The translations under genes were made by a program, and so were the position numbers. A DNA stretch of 63,769 bases from JBEISR01 sp044337705 (GTDB taxonomy: Bacteria; Planctomycetota; Planctomycetia; Pirellulales; Pirellulaceae). Where the stretch lies: positions 1-63,769 of the forward strand of contig JBIINB010000011.1 in NCBI GenBank assembly GCA_044337705.1, written 5' to 3'. Shown here piece by piece: positions 50,066 to 58,242 of the stretch. Within the stretch, counting starts at the first letter, position 1; every line of letters starts with the position of its first letter. The notes under the pieces are model-generated. The model worked only from the letters and a program-made list of their open reading frames with translations, was not told the origin of the DNA and ran no database searches.

Positions 50066-50369
50066 AGGCCCCATTTGAAGATGGAACTCATAGACTTCAC
50101 ACCGAGAGCGATTTTTCGGTTGGAATGGCGCCGACTCCAGTTCATAGAACTATCATGGCTACTCTAAGCCCCGTGCGAGACGTTAGTCCGCCATATCCAA
50201 CTGCTATTTGCCTCTCCACATGGTCCTTTCCATCCAATCGGTAGTCGCCTTCGAATCGCTCACTCTTACTTCCCCGCTCAACGACGGAAGCAGCGAAAAG
50301 CAGCCTCCGCCGTTTTTGAAGAACCTGCCCAATCGACAGATCGATCCAAGTCGAAATGCGGCAGTTTTC
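50066..50369. other. 304-base gap between convergent genes
   Basis: The gap lies after the membrane methyltransferase and before the PEP-CTERM gene. I see no gene, no convincing terminator and no repeat in it. Confidence 0.4.
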
Positions 50370-51044
50370 TTACGATGTTGGACACCCTTCCAACTGCAAT
50401 AGATTGCTCTTGCGCCGTGAACGATAAGCCAAGCCAAGAGCACCCAGTCCGAAGATTGCCATCGACGTGGGTTCCGGGACGGCTCCGCCCCCCGAACTAC
50501 CAAACTGAACCGTTATGGTGTCACCGCCACTGGTCAGCTGGTACACATACTCCGTAAAACTTGTCGGTAGATACATTCCTGCGAGTGTTTTGTTCAGAAA
50601 AGTAAACTGACCCGAAATAGGTGTTCCTGGGCTGTAGTTCATAAGATCAACTTGGGCTGAGAGCGCACTATTAGTAAAGAAGAAATAGTCCAGTCCGGTC
50701 AAACTGACACTGTCCGGTCTCAAGGAAATTAATTGGCTCGCCCAGGCAAGCGTTGGGCCCGATGTTTGGCTAGCCAGATAAATATTCCTGGATCCACCCA
50801 TATTGGAAAATTTTATGGTGTTTCCGGCGCTTGGCCCTGTTCTTGATATCAGATAATTGTCTAGGGTTTCGTTGCCGAAACTGATTGCCACCAAGTTGGA
50901 AAGGCTACCGGAAACGGTGACCACAACATCCGATCCGACTTCGGAGAAATTGATCACCACTGCGGCGGGCACCGGACTTGCCATTGCAAGTAGAGCGAGA
51001 AACGATAGCCCATACTTCATCCAGCCCGAGATCCTGTTCATCAT
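50370..51044 (-). CDS. PEP-CTERM-anchored exported protein
   Basis: The 224-residue protein has a signal peptide (basic start, hydrophobic FLALLAMASPVPAA) and a beta-rich, Ser/Thr/Gly-rich body. The C-terminal sorting signal consists of AVPEPTSM, a hydrophobic helix, then RSRRKS. PEP-CTERM proteins are cut and sorted by an exosortase and often serve at the cell surface or in extracellular polymer. ATG 51044 is chosen because a GAGG site lies 4 bases before it; ATG 51041 is as likely. Eleven residues follow the RSRRK cluster, a slightly long tail. No exosortase gene is in the window. Confidence 0.87.
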   Translation of the reverse strand: MMNRISGWMKYGLSFLALLAMASPVPAAVVINFSEVGSDVVVTVSGSLSNLVAISFGNETLDNYLISRTGPSAGNTIKFSNMGGSRNIYLASQTSGPTLAWASQLISLRPDSVSLTGLDYFFFTNSALSAQVDLMNYSPGTPISGQFTFLNKTLAGMYLPTSFTEYVYQLTSGGDTITVQFGSSGGGAVPEPTSMAIFGLGALGLAYRSRRKSNLLQLEGCPTS

Positions 51045-51464
51045 CCATCCTCGCTTCGAAAAAGAAAAAAGTCTGCCATTTGGTCCCGATGAACCAAACA
51101 CTCCTTCCTTGAGAACAACTTTTTCCTTACCGGTTGCGCCCTCTTTTTTGAAGAAACAGGAAATTTTTTTGCTGTTGCAAGCACGGGGGCAAGCGATTTC
51201 CAAAGCGTGCCGGCGGATGGTCTGGAGCATAGGACGCCTGGATAGGGGAAGGGAGTCCGGATCAATAAAACTCTTCTACCCCTATCGATCATCAAGAAAT
51301 CAAAGGACTCAGCCCTCTTGGTTTCGCTGTTAGCCTAAGCGAAACCTCTGTTGCGGCTCCCAATCAGAGGAGAATAAGCCGAATGATCGTGCTTGCGATC
51401 GGGATGGGGAATCGGTTTTCTGGCGAGAAGAAGAGAAGGAATACCCGATCGCTGGGGGAGAAGG
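51045..51464. other. 420-base region between PEP-CTERM and DUF1553 genes
   Basis: The region is T-rich near 51110-51180. A 9-bp inverted repeat, GGTTTCGCT (51320-51328) with AGCGAAACC (51338-51346), has a 9-base loop and lies 119 bases after the DUF1553 stop. It may end that transcript or regulate the PEP-CTERM gene; neither is shown. No further gene was recognised. Confidence 0.45.
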
Positions 51465-54400
51465 CTAGAAGTTGGGGGATTTGCCCTGGCCCAGCCAAAG
51501 GAATTCGCTGGTATTGAGAAGTACGCGGGCCACTGTGGCCAGGCGCTGTGATCGCGCAACCGACAGACATCGCGACAGCTCCTCACCTGTCGGCTCTCTG
51601 GAAAGGATCTGTCGGTACAGCCAGAGAATCTGCTGATCTGCATCCTGCGGCTCGAATTCCTGTGCTCGCTTTGCCAGCTGTTCGGAGGTCCATTCCACTA
51701 GAGGATTGTTCAATAGTGCCAGCGCTTGGAGAGGCGTTGACGATGTGGCTCGCTTGGGCGAGGTGATCGCACAGTCGGGGCTATCAAACAGCTCCAGCAT
51801 CGTCACTCCACCTCCTCGCGGCGAGAATCGATAGATGGTCCTCCGGCACCACGAGGGGTCCATTCCCGTCTCTGGCAAGGCAAGCGGTTCGTAGTAAGTC
51901 GAACCATTATTCTCCTGGATCGAAACGTCGATGAACGGTGGACCATGAAGCTGGTGATCGAGCGAATCAGCGAGTTGGAGCATTTGGTCGCGAAGCACTT
52001 CCGCTTCCAATCGCCGTGGCGGATAGCGCCACAGCCAACGGTTATCGCCATCGGCGGCATGTCTATCCGGCAGAAATCGACTGGACTGCCGGTAGGTTTT
52101 CGATAGCAGCAATACCCGATGCAACGCTTTCCACTGCATGTCGTGATCGACCAGCCACAGAGCCATCCAATCCAGCAGTTCGGGATGGGATGGCAGCCCA
52201 CCCTGGAATCCAAAATCATTGGGTGTCGCCACCAGACCTTGCCCGAAATGATGATGGAAGATGCGGTTGACTATCACTCGGGCAAGCAAAGGCTGATTGC
52301 GATCGCCGATCCAACGAGCCAACGTTGAACGCCGCTGGGAATCGGTTGGTTTTTCCTTCCAGTGAAAACGATCCAGACCAAACCCAATCGCCTGAATCCC
52401 TCCGGGTGTCATTTCCCCTCGTGGCTGATCGATATCGCCTCGCCCCAGAAGTTGAATGGGAGCGGGATCCTTGGCCACCACCGTATGCAGCACGCGATCG
52501 CGCTGTATCTGCAGCCTGGCAATCTCCGACGACAACTGACGCTCCGCCTCCTTCATCTGGTCCCAAAGCTTCTTCTCCCCTTCGTCCATCCGATCGGCTA
52601 GCCACTGCTGCCGACTCCCTGTGAACCCAGCTTGGAACGAGGCAGCAATTTCTTCCTTTGCGAGTGCACGATCGTAAAGCCGCGCCTCATGAATCGCCCC
52701 TCGGAACAAGCGGTTCCCTCCAGCTTCGCCATGCCGCAGTCCGAACAACACCTGCCAGTTTCCGGGTTGCAGTTGCAGAAGCCCGCCTCCCTGATAGGGC
52801 TTTCCATAGGGCTCTCCATTTCGATACCCGCGTACCGATCCATCTTCCGCGTAGACGATCGCCAGATGGATAGCATCCCCTTCTGGCTGGTCTTCTTGTG
52901 TCCCTTCAAAACTTTTGGTTCGTGAAAAGTTATTGCTCCCTGCCATCCATTTTTTTGTCTCCAGTTCCGCATAGACGATGGCGTCAAAAAGAATTCCATC
53001 GGTAGTTTGCGTACTTAGAACGCCCCCACCAGACTGATCCAAAGTCGCAGGGGTCACCCAAACCTCCAGCGTCTTGGCTGAAAGTGCCATGGGAATCGGT
53101 TCGGTCGCGGCGAAACCTCTCCCATCTAGATTCAAGGCTCCACCACGAAGCGAGGCTCCCGCCACCATCCTCAGCCGCTCTGTTTCGACTTCGGAATCAT
53201 CGAACGACCAACGCAGGGCCGGCTCAAGCCCCGCAGGCGGAACCGTCGATTCGCGACCTTGCTGAGGCTCACCACGCAGCGCAATCACCTGTTCCCAAGC
53301 CGCGCGATCCTTTCTCAGTGCTGCAAGTTTTTCGATCGATGGATTCAACTGCTCTAGGATGCGATGATCCGGGCGAGGCTTTTCACCATGAAAGACGCCG
53401 GAGATGGAGGCCGCCATGCGATAGTAGTCTTCCTGTCGTATCGGATCGAATTTGTGATCGTGGCAGCGAGCGCAGTGCAGCGTCAGCCCCAGGAAAGTCT
53501 GTCCCACCGTTCCCAGAATCTCCTCCAGCTCATCTTGTCTCGCCAATTGCTGCATGCGTGGGCTGCTGCCGACGACGGTGTTGTGGAGGCCCGACACAAG
53601 GAAGCTTGCTGCTGCGTGGGAATCGATCCCCGCGACGCTTGATTCCATCAGGTCCCCTGCGATCTGCATTTGCACGAATTGGTCATAAGGAAGGTCGGCG
53701 TTGAGCGCTGCGATCACCCAGTCGCGGTAGGGCCAAGCATTGCGACGCGGGAAATTCCGCTCGAACCCGTCGCTCTCTCCATACCTGGCAATATCCAACC
53801 AGTGCCTCGCCCACCGCTCGCCATACTGAGGTGACGCGAGCAGCCGGTCTACCAAACGCCCATACGCCTCCTCGCTGGGATCTGCTTCGAACTGCGCAAC
53901 TTCTTCTGGATCGGGAAGCAGTCCCACCAGATCAACGTACAGCCTTCGGATCAACTCGCGAGGCGCAGCAGAAGCCTGCAGCTGCCAACCTTGTTGACGA
54001 AGTTTCTGCGCTACAAAGAAGTCGACCGGGTTTTCCAGATCCCCCGGTTCGTCCTGCAGGTCGACAGGGCTTTTCCTGAGCGGCTGAAGAGACCACCAGT
54101 CGAATCCAGCACGGCCTTCACTGCTTGCGCGCATTGCATCGAGCGCGCGCTGCGGGTAGGGTGCCTTTTTGGCTAGCCACTCGGCAATCGCACCGATCTG
54201 CGATTCGCTCAATCGCTCCTCTGGCGGCATGGCATGCTCCGAAACCTGCTGCCAGAGGACCGAATCCTGCCATTTGGATTCATCGAACACCATCCCCGAC
54301 TCAGAGCCCTTCAGTAGTCCGGACCGCGTGGAAAGATTCAGAGCCCCTTCGGGCGATGCACCGCTGTGACAGCCGACGCAGTGGGTTTCGATCACCGCCG

Positions 54401-54533
54401 CCCCCGCATCGATCGACAGACTCTCCGTCGAAGACTCCTGACCGTGGATCGAGGTTGTCCAGGCCAGCGATAAGAAAAAGCAAATCCAAGTGTGTAGCAA
54501 TTTGGGTCGGTGACACCGAACGAGGGAGGACAT
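51465..54533 (-). CDS. Planctomycete cytochrome-like protein with DUF1549, LamG and DUF1553 domains
   Basis: The 1022-residue exported protein has a signal peptide and then a PSCyt1 haem-binding-like motif (HCVGCHSGASPEG, near residue 55). DUF1549 (PSCyt2) follows with MPPEERLSESQ before it, and then a LamG-like jelly-roll at about residues 460-640. DUF1553 (PSD1) occupies the C-terminal third (LARVIVNRIFHHHFGQGLV and FDSPDCAITSPKR). This family is a hallmark of Planctomycetes and often pairs with DUF1501 genes and sulfatases; the DUF1501 gene here lies 5.7 kb away. The biochemical role is unknown. ATG 54533 is chosen because the signal peptide begins there. Confidence 0.9.
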   Translation of the reverse strand: MSSLVRCHRPKLLHTWICFFLSLAWTTSIHGQESSTESLSIDAGAAVIETHCVGCHSGASPEGALNLSTRSGLLKGSESGMVFDESKWQDSVLWQQVSEHAMPPEERLSESQIGAIAEWLAKKAPYPQRALDAMRASSEGRAGFDWWSLQPLRKSPVDLQDEPGDLENPVDFFVAQKLRQQGWQLQASAAPRELIRRLYVDLVGLLPDPEEVAQFEADPSEEAYGRLVDRLLASPQYGERWARHWLDIARYGESDGFERNFPRRNAWPYRDWVIAALNADLPYDQFVQMQIAGDLMESSVAGIDSHAAASFLVSGLHNTVVGSSPRMQQLARQDELEEILGTVGQTFLGLTLHCARCHDHKFDPIRQEDYYRMAASISGVFHGEKPRPDHRILEQLNPSIEKLAALRKDRAAWEQVIALRGEPQQGRESTVPPAGLEPALRWSFDDSEVETERLRMVAGASLRGGALNLDGRGFAATEPIPMALSAKTLEVWVTPATLDQSGGGVLSTQTTDGILFDAIVYAELETKKWMAGSNNFSRTKSFEGTQEDQPEGDAIHLAIVYAEDGSVRGYRNGEPYGKPYQGGGLLQLQPGNWQVLFGLRHGEAGGNRLFRGAIHEARLYDRALAKEEIAASFQAGFTGSRQQWLADRMDEGEKKLWDQMKEAERQLSSEIARLQIQRDRVLHTVVAKDPAPIQLLGRGDIDQPRGEMTPGGIQAIGFGLDRFHWKEKPTDSQRRSTLARWIGDRNQPLLARVIVNRIFHHHFGQGLVATPNDFGFQGGLPSHPELLDWMALWLVDHDMQWKALHRVLLLSKTYRQSSRFLPDRHAADGDNRWLWRYPPRRLEAEVLRDQMLQLADSLDHQLHGPPFIDVSIQENNGSTYYEPLALPETGMDPSWCRRTIYRFSPRGGGVTMLELFDSPDCAITSPKRATSSTPLQALALLNNPLVEWTSEQLAKRAQEFEPQDADQQILWLYRQILSREPTGEELSRCLSVARSQRLATVARVLLNTSEFLWLGQGKSPNF

Positions 54534-54685
54534 GGCGCGCACCTGGAGGCGAGAAGGCATGAAGGCAGGAAGGGCTTCGAATCCCCCAACGATCGGGACC
54601 ATACCGAGTCACTTTGCTGGACGATGTTTCCAGAAAATATACCATAGGCAAGGACCGGTTTCCTTAGAGAAAGGATCTCCCTGCC

Positions 54686-56173
54686 ATGTTCAACAGCCTG
54701 CATCGTTGGTTTTCTCAGCTCTCGGATTCTTTAATTCCCTTGCTACTCGCCTGGACCATTCTCGATTTGGCATCGGCACCCCTGCACGGGCAGTCCCCTC
54801 GCTACGAACTGGGCAAGCGATTGCAGAGGTTTGAGCGGCAGTGGCAGAAGGCGGACACCGAGGCGAGGAAACAGTCGGTACGACCGATCGAGGAAGCGGT
54901 ACAGCTCTTTTTTTCCCTGAATCTCCCCGCAGCAGCCGGGAAACTGGATCAAGCTTGGCTCAAGGTAGGAAACGCCGAGGCAGATACAGATACATCCAAG
55001 TTACTTGGTTGCAAAATCCATATCAGCCCGCGATTGATCGAGGCATCGACCAAAGCTGTCCAACTGCAGGTCGATCGCTTCTATGGCGCAACTTTGGATG
55101 TGCCCCAGAGCGTGATGCTGGCCATGGAGTTTCGACCTCTACGTTCTCAGGCCATCGATCCATACGCGGTGGTGGAACTGCCGCTTCCCACACTAGGCAA
55201 AAGCGTCGATCTGGATCTGCCGCATCTCGAAGAAGGGGACTACGAAGTGACCCCGGTACTCCGTTGGGAAGCAAAGGAACTGCGATGGACAACCCTGGGA
55301 CTTTCGGTTGCCAAGGATCTCGAAGGCCGACTGGAAGCCGTGGAACAGACGATTCGCCAAGGGACCGGAAAGGAAGAGAAAGTCGCGGCAACTTCGATGG
55401 CAACGATCGAATTGCTGCATGGGCTGGTCAAGGATGGGAAACGTGGTCGAAGTCTAGAGTCCGATTTCCCTTTCGCTCAATGTCTGCAGACAGCCGAAGC
55501 GCTGGTCGGAAGACCCGACGAACTTTCAGAAACGCTCGCTGCGACCAAGGGTGAATCTCACTGGGTGCAGTGGAGGAATGGTAAAGCCAAATTGGTCACT
55601 CGCATTGCCCTCCCCAAAAATTTCACTCCATCGGATCCTTCACGCCCGCTACTGATCCTGCTGCATGGAGCCGGGGGCAGCGAGAACATGTTCTTTGAGA
55701 CGTATGGTGCGGGAAGCGCAGTGGAGATGGCCAGAGAAAGGGGCTGGATCGTGGCGGCGCCTCGCCAGGGGGTGACGGGGCTGGGGATGCCACTAAGCCG
55801 ATTGATCGAGTCGATGGCTGACGCCTTGCCGATCGATCGCGAACAAGTAATGGTTATGGGCCATTCGATGGGATCAATGCAGGCGATTCGGCAATTAGAA
55901 AGTTCCCCAGGAACATTTAGCAAAGCGGTTTTGCTGGGCGGAGCCGGCTTGCCGAGCCAATCCGATACATTCCGGGGTATTCCACTCTGGATCGCAGCAG
56001 GGGATCGCGACTTCGGCAAACGAGGCACCGACGCATTCGCTCAGTGGTGTCAAAAGGAGTCGTTGGACCATGAGTACCACATCTATCCCGATACCGAGCA
56101 CCTGGTGATCGTTCAAGCGGCGCTCCAAGATGCCTTCGCGTTTCTCGATCGCGGCACCGATCCAACCCGTTGA
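54686..56173 (+). CDS. Exported alpha/beta-hydrolase (PHB-depolymerase/esterase-like)
   Basis: The 495-residue protein has a hydrophobic signal segment (residues 15-33), then a helical N-terminal region of about 230 residues with no recognised domain, then an alpha/beta-hydrolase. The hydrolase shows the oxyanion motif LLHGAGGSEN, the nucleophile elbow GHSMGSMQ, the acid region AAGDRDFGKR and the catalytic histidine in YPDTEHLV. The family includes PHB depolymerases, feruloyl esterases and acetyl-esterases. It stands alone; an intron remnant begins 52 bases after its stop on the opposite strand. The substrate is unknown. Confidence 0.85.
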   Translation: MFNSLHRWFSQLSDSLIPLLLAWTILDLASAPLHGQSPRYELGKRLQRFERQWQKADTEARKQSVRPIEEAVQLFFSLNLPAAAGKLDQAWLKVGNAEADTDTSKLLGCKIHISPRLIEASTKAVQLQVDRFYGATLDVPQSVMLAMEFRPLRSQAIDPYAVVELPLPTLGKSVDLDLPHLEEGDYEVTPVLRWEAKELRWTTLGLSVAKDLEGRLEAVEQTIRQGTGKEEKVAATSMATIELLHGLVKDGKRGRSLESDFPFAQCLQTAEALVGRPDELSETLAATKGESHWVQWRNGKAKLVTRIALPKNFTPSDPSRPLLILLHGAGGSENMFFETYGAGSAVEMARERGWIVAAPRQGVTGLGMPLSRLIESMADALPIDREQVMVMGHSMGSMQAIRQLESSPGTFSKAVLLGGAGLPSQSDTFRGIPLWIAAGDRDFGKRGTDAFAQWCQKESLDHEYHIYPDTEHLVIVQAALQDAFAFLDRGTDPTR

Positions 56174-56225
56174 AGAAATCGTCCTCTCACGTTCTTTCCC
56201 GGCTGATGCTACCGTTCGATCGACA

Positions 56226-56300
56226 TAGGGGTAGGGAAGTCCGGTTGATCCGGACTCCCATCGCTCTAAACCGTACGGGCGGTTTTCCCGCATACGGCTT
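56226..56300 (-). other. Group II intron 3' end: domains V and VI
   Basis: On the minus strand, 56300-56268 forms a domain-V-like hairpin: AAGCCGTA pairs with TACGGTTT with a G-T wobble that gives the catalytic AGC triad. It has an upper GCGG/CCGC stem, an A-rich loop and a CG bulge. It is followed by a domain-VI-like stem (GTCCGG/CCGGAC with flanks) and an end reading CTACCCCTAT, where the A eight bases from the end could be the branch point. The intron end would be near 56225. The 5' part is missing, so it cannot splice on its own. Confidence 0.75.
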
Positions 56301-56304
56301 GCCA

Positions 56305-56637
56305 TTCAGCAGTTGATGGAATGGGCGAAACGGAAGTGAGCCTCCTGCAGACTGTAGAGACCCGATCGCGTAAGTAGGCATTCGGCCAACTCTGCGTACG
56401 CGATAGATGCTCGGCGTTGTGTCGGTGACGTCTCAGAAGCAGGCGGCGAAGCCGGATGCGTATCTTCGAATCCAGTTCGTTGTAGATCGTTCAGCGACAG
56501 TGACGAAAGTACCGGAACCAGCCCCGAATCACTAGGCTCAGGTCGTTGGCTATCATCTGGATCGAACCCGGCCAGTGCCGGGCCGTCGGCTCGGTGAGCC
56601 GAGCTTTCATCTTCTCCAGGCTCTCGCGACGGGGATA
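56305..56637 (-). pseudogene. Decayed group II intron maturase (LtrA) C-terminus
   Basis: Reading 56637 downward gives YPRRESLEKMKARL, then NDLSLVIRGWFRYFRHC. After an in-frame stop (56491-56493) the frame continues TIYNELDSKIRIRLRRLLLR and WPNAYLRDR; a frameshift then leads to GLYSLQEAHFRF ending at a TGA (56305-56307). This is the familiar C-terminus of intron reverse transcriptase/maturases (RGWFxYF, WPNAY, GLYSL). The reverse-transcriptase domain is gone. It lies directly upstream of the domain V/VI remnant, the normal order. Confidence 0.82.
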
Positions 56638-56647
56638 AATGTTATCC

Positions 56648-56691
56648 CGTAGCTTTGGTGAGGTTCAGCGCCGCCCAAAGCGGCGGCTACG
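56648..56691. repeat. Structured repeat-like element next to the intron remnant
   Basis: CGTAG and CTTTGG (56648-56658) pair with CCAAAG (56675-56680) and CTACG (56687-56691), forming two stacked stems with an unpaired CGGCGG. An alternative 6-bp CGCCGC/GCGGCG hairpin lies inside. It resembles a REP-type element. No second copy was noticed in the window. Confidence 0.4.
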
Positions 56692-57180
56692 TTCAACAGG
56701 CATGAAGGTCAAAGCAATCCAACCACAGCGCCGATCGCTGATTCGTTTGCTCACTCGCCGATGACACGGCCTTCCGGGCAGCCGCTGGAAATTCTTCAAG
56801 ATCGATCCGTTGGTATATCGACGCTGTCTGCCCAATTTCGGTTCTATTCATCTGCCCTAAAAATGTCGCTTTTTCAAGAAAATGACGTGCACAGGGGCTA
56901 CCGCTTGGTAGGCGCAGCAATCGAAACTGTGGCATGATTTCGAAGCCTACTTGGGTGCCCTGCCATGAAATCCCAGCTTTTCACGGGATTCGGCGAATGA
57001 GAAAAATTGAAAGTACGACAGTTTTTCGAAACTTTGCAGGGAAAACTGGGTTCATCGATAAGAGGTAGCGAGCGGAACAAGCGGGGAAAACCTATTACCA
57101 TCGTTGCCCGATTGAGGTCAAACCCTTGTCGAATATCCACGCACGTTCAGGTTCGGGAATCGGATTGAGGAGCCTTTAGC
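56692..57180. other. Gene-free stretch before the Gly-rich protein gene
   Basis: About 490 bases upstream of the Gly-rich protein gene. No credible gene was found; an 80-codon minus frame (56693-56935) has no recognisable features. The promoter of the downstream gene should lie here, and GGAG at 57168-57171 is its likely ribosome-binding site. Confidence 0.45.
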
Positions 57181-58071
57181 ATGAAACTCGTCTTTGGTTG
57201 GCGTCGGTTTGCAGTCGCAGCCCTCCTGGCTGCTTTGATGTCAGTTCCTGCGATGGCCCAGGGCCCGGGTGGCTTTGGCCGTGGCGGAGGTGGCATGATG
57301 ATGGGTCGCGGCATGATGGGTGGAGGCGGCCTCCTGGGACTGCTGCGCATGGATGAAGTCCAGAAGGAATTGAAACTGGATGAGGAGCAGACCAAGCAGA
57401 TTCAGTCGCAGATGGAAAAGCTGCAAGAGAAGATGCAGAGCATGCGACCGGACTTCGGCAACTTCCGCGAGATGACCGAAGAGCAGCGGGCAGAGATGCA
57501 GAAGAAGATGGAAGAGATGGGCAAGCAGATGGCCGAGGCGGCGAAGGCGGCTGAGGCAGAAGTCGACAACATCCTCGATCCAGACCAGCAAGATCGACTC
57601 TTGGGATTGCTCATGCAACGCGACGGTGTTCGCTCGGTCATGGGATCAGATAAGGTTGCCGAAGCATTAGGAGTGACGGCCGAGCAGAAGGAGAAACTGC
57701 AGGCTGCCGAGCGGGAGGCGATGGAGGAGATGCGATCGGCCTTCGGTGGTGGTCGTGGTCCTGGCGGACCCGGTGGCCGTGGTCAGGGTGGTCCTGGGGG
57801 TGCTCCTGGCGCCGGTGGTGGCCCAGGCGGTCCTGGGGGGCCTGGTGGATTTGATCCGGAAGCAATGCGGAAGCGATTTGAAGAGTTCCGCAAGAAGTCG
57901 GACGAACGATTGCAGGCGATTCTCACTGACGCACAGCGCCAGAAGATGGACGAAATGAAGGGGGAGAAATTTGAATTCCCCGCGCCCCAGTTCGGTTTTG
58001 GTGGAGGACGCGGCCAGGGTGGTCCTGGCGGTCCAGGTGGCGGTCGTCGCCGTCCCGGTGGCGAAAACTAA
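57181..58071 (+). CDS. Exported Gly/Met-rich coiled-coil protein of unknown function
   Basis: The 296-residue protein has a clear signal peptide (basic start, hydrophobic AALLAALMSVPAMA, then Q). Next come a Gly/Met-rich segment (residues 28-52) and a charged helical region rich in Glu, Lys, Gln and Met (residues 55-125). A second helical part (EALGVTAEQKEKLQAAE), a GGPGG repeat (about residues 188-222), another helix and a Gly/Arg-rich tail complete it. The helical parts with repeated LxxDEEQ and LTDAQRQK patterns recall Spy/CpxP-like (LTXXQ) periplasmic proteins. Such Gly-rich proteins are frequent in Planctomycetes. A metal or chaperone role would be guesswork. Confidence 0.82.
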   Translation: MKLVFGWRRFAVAALLAALMSVPAMAQGPGGFGRGGGGMMMGRGMMGGGGLLGLLRMDEVQKELKLDEEQTKQIQSQMEKLQEKMQSMRPDFGNFREMTEEQRAEMQKKMEEMGKQMAEAAKAAEAEVDNILDPDQQDRLLGLLMQRDGVRSVMGSDKVAEALGVTAEQKEKLQAAEREAMEEMRSAFGGGRGPGGPGGRGQGGPGGAPGAGGGPGGPGGPGGFDPEAMRKRFEEFRKKSDERLQAILTDAQRQKMDEMKGEKFEFPAPQFGFGGGRGQGGPGGPGGGRRRPGGEN

Positions 58072-58109
58072 ACCGCCGCCGGCTCAAAGCCGCTCAAGCC
58101 AAAAATCTT

Positions 58110-58141
58110 CAACGCCCCGAGTTCCGCTCGGGGCGTTGTTC
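58110..58141 (+). terminator. Rho-independent-like hairpin after the Gly-rich protein gene
   Basis: A perfect 12-bp stem (58110-58121 with 58127-58138) with a TTCCG loop lies 39 bases after the stop. The following sequence, TTCATTC, is only moderately T-rich. Confidence 0.7.
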
Positions 58142-58150
58142 ATTCATGAT

Positions 58151-58206
58151 TCGGAAAAGGTGTCAGGACTCTTTTTTAAAAAAAAGAGTCCTGACACCTT
58201 TTCCGA
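58151..58206. repeat. 56-base near-perfect palindrome, bidirectional terminator-like repeat
   Basis: The left arm (58151-58177) and right arm (58178-58206) are fully complementary over 27 bases. The core is GGTGTCAGGACTC with six T residues at the centre against eight A residues. It lies between the convergent Gly-rich protein and phosphoesterase genes. Read either way it forms a very long hairpin. The core recalls short repeats that I remember near REP-associated transposases; this needs a search. Confidence 0.85.
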
Positions 58207-58242
58207 CCTCCAGGAGGCTGGTGCGATTCAGAAGCGGCAAGA

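Noticed and set aside
56693..56935. 80-codon minus-strand frame beside the intron remnant
   Set aside because: No ribosome-binding site, no motif, and it runs across the edge of the structured repeat-like element.
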